A stretch of DNA of 36,897 bases, taken from the NCBI GenBank assembly GCA_945869505.1, contig CAMBOZ010000005.1, forward strand, positions 1 through 36,897, given 5' to 3'. The notes beneath the pieces are model-generated. The model saw nothing but the letters and a program-made list of their open reading frames with translations, had not been told where the DNA came from and searched no databases. The position numbers and the translations under genes were made by a program. This document shows, piece after piece, positions 33,279 through 36,897 of this stretch. Source of the stretch: Bifidobacterium breve. GTDB lineage: Bacteria; Actinomycetota; Actinomycetes; Nanopelagicales; Nanopelagicaceae. Position 1 is the first letter of the stretch; each line of letters begins with the position of its first letter.

Positions 33279-33284
33279 TACCCT
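33279..33284 (+). promoter_or_regulatory. -10 element TACCCT of leaderless hydrolase gene
   Basis: TACCCT ends 6 nt before ATG 33291, with no ribosome site. Divergent partner of the exonuclease promoter. Inferred. Confidence 0.5.
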
Positions 33285-33290
33285 AAAGAT

Positions 33291-34061
33291 ATGACGCAAA
33301 CAAGTGCGCCCAAAGGCTTCATTACTGACTGGTCTGCAGATGGCTCCGGAGTAAATAAAGAAATAGGAGTTGTTTTGGTTCACGGATACACCGGATCACC
33401 CTCATCAATGCGTCCGTGGGCGGAATACTTAAATCAAAAGGGTTACACAGTGCGTGTTCCATTACTGCCTGGCCACGGAACTAAACCTGAGGATTTAAGT
33501 CAAATCAAATGGCAGGAATGGCCAGAAAAAGTTGAATCAGAGCTGGACGAACTCCGGAAAAATTGCAAGAAAATATTCATTTGTGGTTTTTCTATGGGTG
33601 GTGGAACAACTTTACATTTAGCAACAAAGCACTCTGACAAAATAACCGGAATCATTCTGGTCAACCCTATGATTCACCTCCCTTTTATTGGAACGAAACT
33701 TGCATATTTACTCTCGCGTATAAAGAAATATAGAAGTTCGGCGGGAGATGACATTAAACGTCCTGGGGTAACTCAAGGGGGATATGAAGTTATGTCAACT
33801 GAGGGCATCTATCAGATTCTGCAAATGCTCAAAATAACGAGAGCACATCTGCACAGAGTAAACGTCCCGATGCAACTTTTTCACAGCGTTGATGATCACA
33901 CATTGCCGGTATCGAATACTGAAATCGTTATGAAGCGAGTAGGTTCACCGACAAAGGAGCGAATTGAATTGATAAATAGTTTTCACGTAGCGACTCTTGA
34001 TTACGATGCCGAAATCATCTTCGAAAAATCTTTAATCTTTATCGAGAGGCACTCATCGTAA
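33291..34061 (+). CDS. Alpha/beta hydrolase, carboxylesterase/monoacylglycerol lipase-like
   Basis: Soluble serine hydrolase of 256 residues. The oxyanion region is VLVHGYTGSPSSM, the nucleophile elbow GFSMGG (S101), the acid HSVDDHTLP (D201 or D202) and the histidine NSFHVATLDYD (H232). The layout and small cap resemble Est30-type carboxylesterases and bacterial monoacylglycerol lipases. No signal peptide, so cytoplasmic. It lies outside the block collinear with M. tuberculosis and looks somewhat more A/T-rich by eye. The end is 25 bp from the convergent DUF1801 gene, the only convergent pair here with a gap. Natural ester unknown. Confidence 0.9.
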   Translation: MTQTSAPKGFITDWSADGSGVNKEIGVVLVHGYTGSPSSMRPWAEYLNQKGYTVRVPLLPGHGTKPEDLSQIKWQEWPEKVESELDELRKNCKKIFICGFSMGGGTTLHLATKHSDKITGIILVNPMIHLPFIGTKLAYLLSRIKKYRSSAGDDIKRPGVTQGGYEVMSTEGIYQILQMLKITRAHLHRVNVPMQLFHSVDDHTLPVSNTEIVMKRVGSPTKERIELINSFHVATLDYDAEIIFEKSLIFIERHSS

Positions 34062-34086
34062 TTGCTCTTACACGTGCTGTGTACCT

Positions 34087-34635
34087 TTACTCGGCGAGCG
34101 TCGCCTTAACCATTTGATGAAGCAATTTGGTATCAATCTGCCAATCACTCGGTATCTGAATCGTCTTCTTATTAACCTTGTAACCTTCAAGTTTGGGCCG
34201 TAAATCGTCAAGAACATCGCTGCTCCACGGAGCCATCAAGAGATAACCCTTAGTCGCTGATATGCCAAAAACGTACTTGCTACCGTCGCGAAGCATTGGT
34301 TGATTCCAGGCTATGACCAGTTCCAACTTGGGGAATTTGCTTTGGATAGTCTTCATAATTGCCCGGACCGTTTTAGCTTGAGCTGGCGAAATTGATTTGT
34401 AGTAATCGGCTGGTGTGTTAAATCTCTGCGCAGATTTCGATCCACGTGAATACATAACTAGCGCGTTAGCGTGAGCTTGTGAGAAACCATAGTTCTCCCG
34501 CAAGTGCGCGATTTGTTCAGGATACTTTTTACCCTCCAGTTTTGCCATCACAGCAAACCAAAATTTCATCTTCTCGCCATACTTCTTTTCGATGGCGGGA
34601 AAATGCGCCTCTCGACTGGGATCTTTAGTCGCCAT
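34087..34635 (-). CDS. DUF4287 and DUF1801 two-domain protein
   Basis: Soluble protein of 182 residues. The N-terminal part (about 8-68, KKYGEKMKFWFAVMAKLEGKKYPEQIAHLRENYGFSQAHANALVMY) matches DUF4287. The C-terminal part (about 78-180, LELVIAWNQPMLRDGSKYVFGISATKGYLLMAPWSSDVLDDL) matches DUF1801, a YdhG-like fold sometimes called an iron chaperone by weak analogy. It starts 5 nt after the stop of the 58-residue membrane protein, so it is the third gene of the ABC ATPase operon. Function unknown; domain names are from motif recognition. Confidence 0.8.
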   Translation of the reverse strand: MATKDPSREAHFPAIEKKYGEKMKFWFAVMAKLEGKKYPEQIAHLRENYGFSQAHANALVMYSRGSKSAQRFNTPADYYKSISPAQAKTVRAIMKTIQSKFPKLELVIAWNQPMLRDGSKYVFGISATKGYLLMAPWSSDVLDDLRPKLEGYKVNKKTIQIPSDWQIDTKLLHQMVKATLAE

Positions 34636-34640
34636 GGTTT

Positions 34641-34817
34641 CTAACCTTTATTGCGTTTATCGCGCAGCTTCAGAGAGATGCCGTAAACCAAAAACAGGAC
34701 GATTGATGGGGGATAGAGGATTACCGGAAGAACAATCAAGATCGCCGCAACGACTTTCATTTTTGGAGATAGGCGATCCCATTCACCAAGAGTTCCGGAG
34801 CGTGGTTCTTTTTCCAC
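34641..34817 (-). CDS. Small membrane protein, 58 residues
   Basis: Short gene read directly from the minus strand: GTG at 34817 to TAG at 34641. It encodes a polar N-terminus (MEKEPRSGTLGEWDRLSPK), then one long hydrophobic stretch (MKVVAAILIVLPVILY and PPSIVLFLVYGISL, about 20-50) and a basic tail (KLRDKRNKG). It starts 6 nt after the ABC ATPase stop and ends 5 nt before the DUF4287 gene, which supports it being real. The double proline mid-helix suggests a hairpin or kinked single span, probably with the tail inside. I do not recognise the family. Confidence 0.7.
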   Translation of the reverse strand: MEKEPRSGTLGEWDRLSPKMKVVAAILIVLPVILYPPSIVLFLVYGISLKLRDKRNKG

Positions 34818-34823
34818 TTACGT

Positions 34824-36476
34824 TTACTTGCTTGCTAGGCGGGCTTCGCGTCTAATGCGCTGCGCCTCAGGATCTGGAACCGGAACCGCACCGATAAGGC
34901 GCTTGGTGTAATCCTCACGTGGGCTCTTAAGAATCTGATCTCGTGTTCCGACCTCAACAAGGCGACCATCTTGCATCACTGCAATTCGATGCGAAAGGAT
35001 GTCAACGACAGCGAGATCGTGAGTAATAAAGAGACAAGCAAACTTCAACTTGTCCTGCAGATTCTGCAGTAGATCAAGGAAGCGCGCCTGAACAGATACA
35101 TCCAACGCTGATGTTGGTTCATCGGCAATTAACAAACTTGGGGTTAGGGCAAGTGCGCGAGCAATACCTACACGCTGACGCTGACCGCCAGAGAGTTCAT
35201 GCGGATAACGGTTGCGATACGACCTAGGTAGCTCCACGCTATCGAGCAGGTCTTCCACTCTACGATCAAGTTCAGCGCCTTTTGCATCGCCGGAAAGTAG
35301 GAGTGGTTCACCAATACTTTCACCAATGGGCAGACGTGGGTTTAGCGAACTGCCAGGATCCTGGAAGACGATTCCCGTAAATCTACGTATCTCACGCAAC
35401 TCCTGAGCCGTTGGTTTAGTTATATCTCTGCCAACGATCTCGATTTTTCCCTCAACAATTGGAAGCAACCCAATGGCCGCGCGCCCAACAGTTGTCTTAC
35501 CGGATCCTGATTCGCCTACAAGTCCAACGATTTCTCCAGGGAAAATTTCTAAACTGAAATCGGTTACGGCACGGAATGCGGGCACGCGACCTTTCTTCGG
35601 GTATTCGATTGAGACGTTCTGTAACTTCAGAACTGGTGGCAAACCCACGAGTTCTGGTTGAAGCTCGCGAACAGCAACCGAGCCGAGTTTCGGCACAGCA
35701 GCGAGTAGTTCTTTTGTGTACGGGCGCTCTGGGCGGTTGAAGATTTGATCTGAGGTACCGTATTCAACAGTCAAACCATCTTTCATAACCAAGATGTGAT
35801 CTGCTAGATCTGCAACAACACCCATGTCGTGAGTGATTAGCAAGATTGCAGAATTCAACTTATCGCGGAGGTTACGAATTAAATCGAGAATTTCTGCTTG
35901 AACAGTTACGTCCAGAGCAGTGGTTGGCTCATCCGCAACAAGGAGACCTGGATCGCAAGCTAGAGATTGCGCGATCATTGCGCGCTGGCGCTGTCCACCA
36001 GAAAGTTGGTGTGGATACTTATTGAAGGATCCTTCAGGATTTGGAATTTCCACCATAGTAATTAACTCAATCGCGCGAGTCTTTGCTTCCTGCGGCCCCA
36101 TGTCGAAATGCGTACGAAGAGTTTCAACAATTTGAAAACCAATCGTGTATAAAGGATTTAAAGCAGTCATAGGCTCTTGGAAGATGTATGCAACATCAGC
36201 CCCGCGAGTTTTGCGCAGCAAACTTGTCTTCGCACCAACCATCTCTACTCCATTGACCTTTACGCTTCCTGAAACTCGAGCGTTGGATGCCAGCAGATCC
36301 ATCAATCCCATAGCAATGGATGTCTTTCCTGAGCCGGACTCTCCAACTATCGCGAGAACCTTTCCTGCCTTTACGTCAAAGTTCATATCAATCGCAGCCG
36401 GATACCAGACGCCTTCTACCCAGAAGTCGATATGGAATTTCGATACTTGTAGAACGGGGTGATTCGTTGTGCTCAT
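34824..36476 (-). CDS. Peptide-type ABC transporter ATPase, two fused domains (DppD-DppF/GsiA-like)
   Basis: Cytoplasmic ATPase of the oligopeptide/nickel importer class, 550 residues. Domain 1: Walker A GESGSGKT (45-52), signature LSGGQRQR (158-165), Walker B LLVADEP, and the family C-terminal ERPYTKELLAAVP. Domain 2: Walker A GESGSGKT (321-328), signature LSGGQRQR (428-435), LLIADEP and a matching YTKRLIGAVP tail. All catalytic motifs are intact. The start ATG at 36476 has AGGAG 7 nt upstream (36484-36488). No permease or solute-binding gene is adjacent: a plus-strand gene lies directly upstream. Partners must be encoded elsewhere. Confidence 0.95.
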   Translation of the reverse strand: MSTTNHPVLQVSKFHIDFWVEGVWYPAAIDMNFDVKAGKVLAIVGESGSGKTSIAMGLMDLLASNARVSGSVKVNGVEMVGAKTSLLRKTRGADVAYIFQEPMTALNPLYTIGFQIVETLRTHFDMGPQEAKTRAIELITMVEIPNPEGSFNKYPHQLSGGQRQRAMIAQSLACDPGLLVADEPTTALDVTVQAEILDLIRNLRDKLNSAILLITHDMGVVADLADHILVMKDGLTVEYGTSDQIFNRPERPYTKELLAAVPKLGSVAVRELQPELVGLPPVLKLQNVSIEYPKKGRVPAFRAVTDFSLEIFPGEIVGLVGESGSGKTTVGRAAIGLLPIVEGKIEIVGRDITKPTAQELREIRRFTGIVFQDPGSSLNPRLPIGESIGEPLLLSGDAKGAELDRRVEDLLDSVELPRSYRNRYPHELSGGQRQRVGIARALALTPSLLIADEPTSALDVSVQARFLDLLQNLQDKLKFACLFITHDLAVVDILSHRIAVMQDGRLVEVGTRDQILKSPREDYTKRLIGAVPVPDPEAQRIRREARLASK

Positions 36477-36490
36477 TTTCTTTCTCCTGC

Positions 36491-36496
36491 AATACT
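36491..36496 (+). promoter_or_regulatory. Possible -10 (AATACT) of leaderless PH-like gene
   Basis: AATACT lies 6 nt before ATG 36503. It is weaker because the first T is A, but ctaE has a matching GATACT at the same spacing. Inferred. Confidence 0.3.
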
Positions 36497-36502
36497 TGGG
36501 CG

Positions 36503-36897
36503 ATGAATGAAACCTTTAGACCCCGAAGCAATTTCGCCTGGGCAGGTACGTCCTTTGTGCTGATTATTCTTTTTGCCATTAACAGCCTCACGGTGAACAC
36601 CAACATGAGCCAAACATTTACCGAATTGTTGTTCTGTGCTTTTTTGGTGTTCCTTACATATCTGATTTGGGTTAAACCAAAACTTGTCCTGCGCAATGAC
36701 CAGGTTGAGATTATTAATCCGTTGAGAACGGAACTGATTGCGTACACCGACATTTTGGATCTGGAAACCAAATGGAGCCTTGCGATTCTTCATACCGGTG
36801 GAAGAACCAGAGTGTGGGTTGCTCCCGCCACTGGTAAGCAGAGATGGGTAGCTGACAAAAAATTTGGCTGGTACTCCAGTGGTCTTACTTCCACCGA
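36503..36897 (+). CDS. PH-like domain membrane protein, N-terminal part (cut by window edge)
   Basis: Open frame from ATG 36503 (MNETFRPRSNFAWAG) to the window end, about 131 residues with no stop. Two hydrophobic segments (about 12-29 and 40-56) form a membrane hairpin. They are followed by a beta-rich stretch, KPKLVLRNDQVEIINPLRTELIAYTDI and TRVWVAPATGKQRW, resembling the bacterial PH domain PF10756. Actinobacterial proteins of this build have no established role. It is divergent from the ABC ATPase operon with only 26 bp between starts, so promoters must overlap. Domain call is tentative because the C-terminus is missing. Confidence 0.7.
   Translation, partial: MNETFRPRSNFAWAGTSFVLIILFAINSLTVNTNMSQTFTELLFCAFLVFLTYLIWVKPKLVLRNDQVEIINPLRTELIAYTDILDLETKWSLAILHTGGRTRVWVAPATGKQRWVADKKFGWYSSGLTST

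Noticed and set aside
34062..34086. Terminator between hydrolase and DUF1801 genes
   Set aside because: TACAC/GTGTA is a weak 5-bp A/T-rich stem without a clear U-run on either side.
1..36897. CRISPR arrays, tRNA or rRNA genes, insertion sequences, prophage
   Set aside because: No repeat-spacer pattern, tRNA cloverleaf, transposase or phage gene was recognised on either strand while reading the window.

Overview
The window reads as chromosome from a streamlined, moderate-to-low GC actinobacterium. Markers of the phylum are a QcrCAB complex with a two-haem QcrC and a PDWY motif in QcrB, a four-helix CtaF, DUF4191 and DUF3043 proteins, an AdoK-type adenosine kinase, a fused two-ATPase ECF transporter and many leaderless genes. 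GC content looks like the high 40s by eye (not computed). That, together with almost no intergenic DNA, points to a freshwater planktonic lineage such as Nanopelagicales (acI); the assignment is inferred. No tRNA, rRNA, CRISPR, insertion sequence or prophage was seen.

Left part (1-17.6 kb). A glnA gene (cut by the window edge) and an RDD membrane protein are followed by a lipoate block on the minus strand: lipB, lipA, a PlsC-type acyltransferase and a DUF4191 protein. An MMPL/RND transporter with an FAD oxidoreductase, a TIGR01777 epimerase, sucB (E2), lpdA (E3), pepA and gcvT come next. LipA/LipB make the lipoyl group that SucB carries and LpdA reoxidises, and GcvT belongs to another lipoyl-dependent system. 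An ECF transporter operon (SCO2322-type secreted protein, EcfT, fused EcfA1A2, S component) follows, preceded by a clear cobalamin riboswitch, so it is probably B12 or corrinoid uptake.

Middle (18.4-23.6 kb). An aldo/keto reductase, a DUF3043 protein, nadA, erpA, adoK and a cysteine-desulfurase-like protein that has lost its PLP lysine.

Respiratory block (23.6-31 kb). ctaC-ctaD-ctaF plus an SRPBCC protein on the plus strand converge on ctaE-qcrC-qcrA-qcrB on the minus strand. Together they encode the core of the actinobacterial bcc-aa3 supercomplex. The usual ligands of the non-redox Mg/Mn site appear to be lost in both CtaC and CtaD.

Right part (31.1-36.9 kb). An atypical stand-alone receiver protein with trpD, a DnaQ-type exonuclease, an alpha/beta hydrolase, and a small operon made of a dual peptide-type ABC ATPase, a 58-residue membrane protein and a DUF4287/DUF1801 protein. 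A PH-like membrane protein runs off the end.

From glnA to dnaQ the order is collinear with Mycobacterium tuberculosis Rv2220 down to Rv2191 (recalled map), with insertions. Transcription units often start with TAnnnT placed 6-7 nt before the start codon (leaderless). Convergent genes nearly always overlap or abut.
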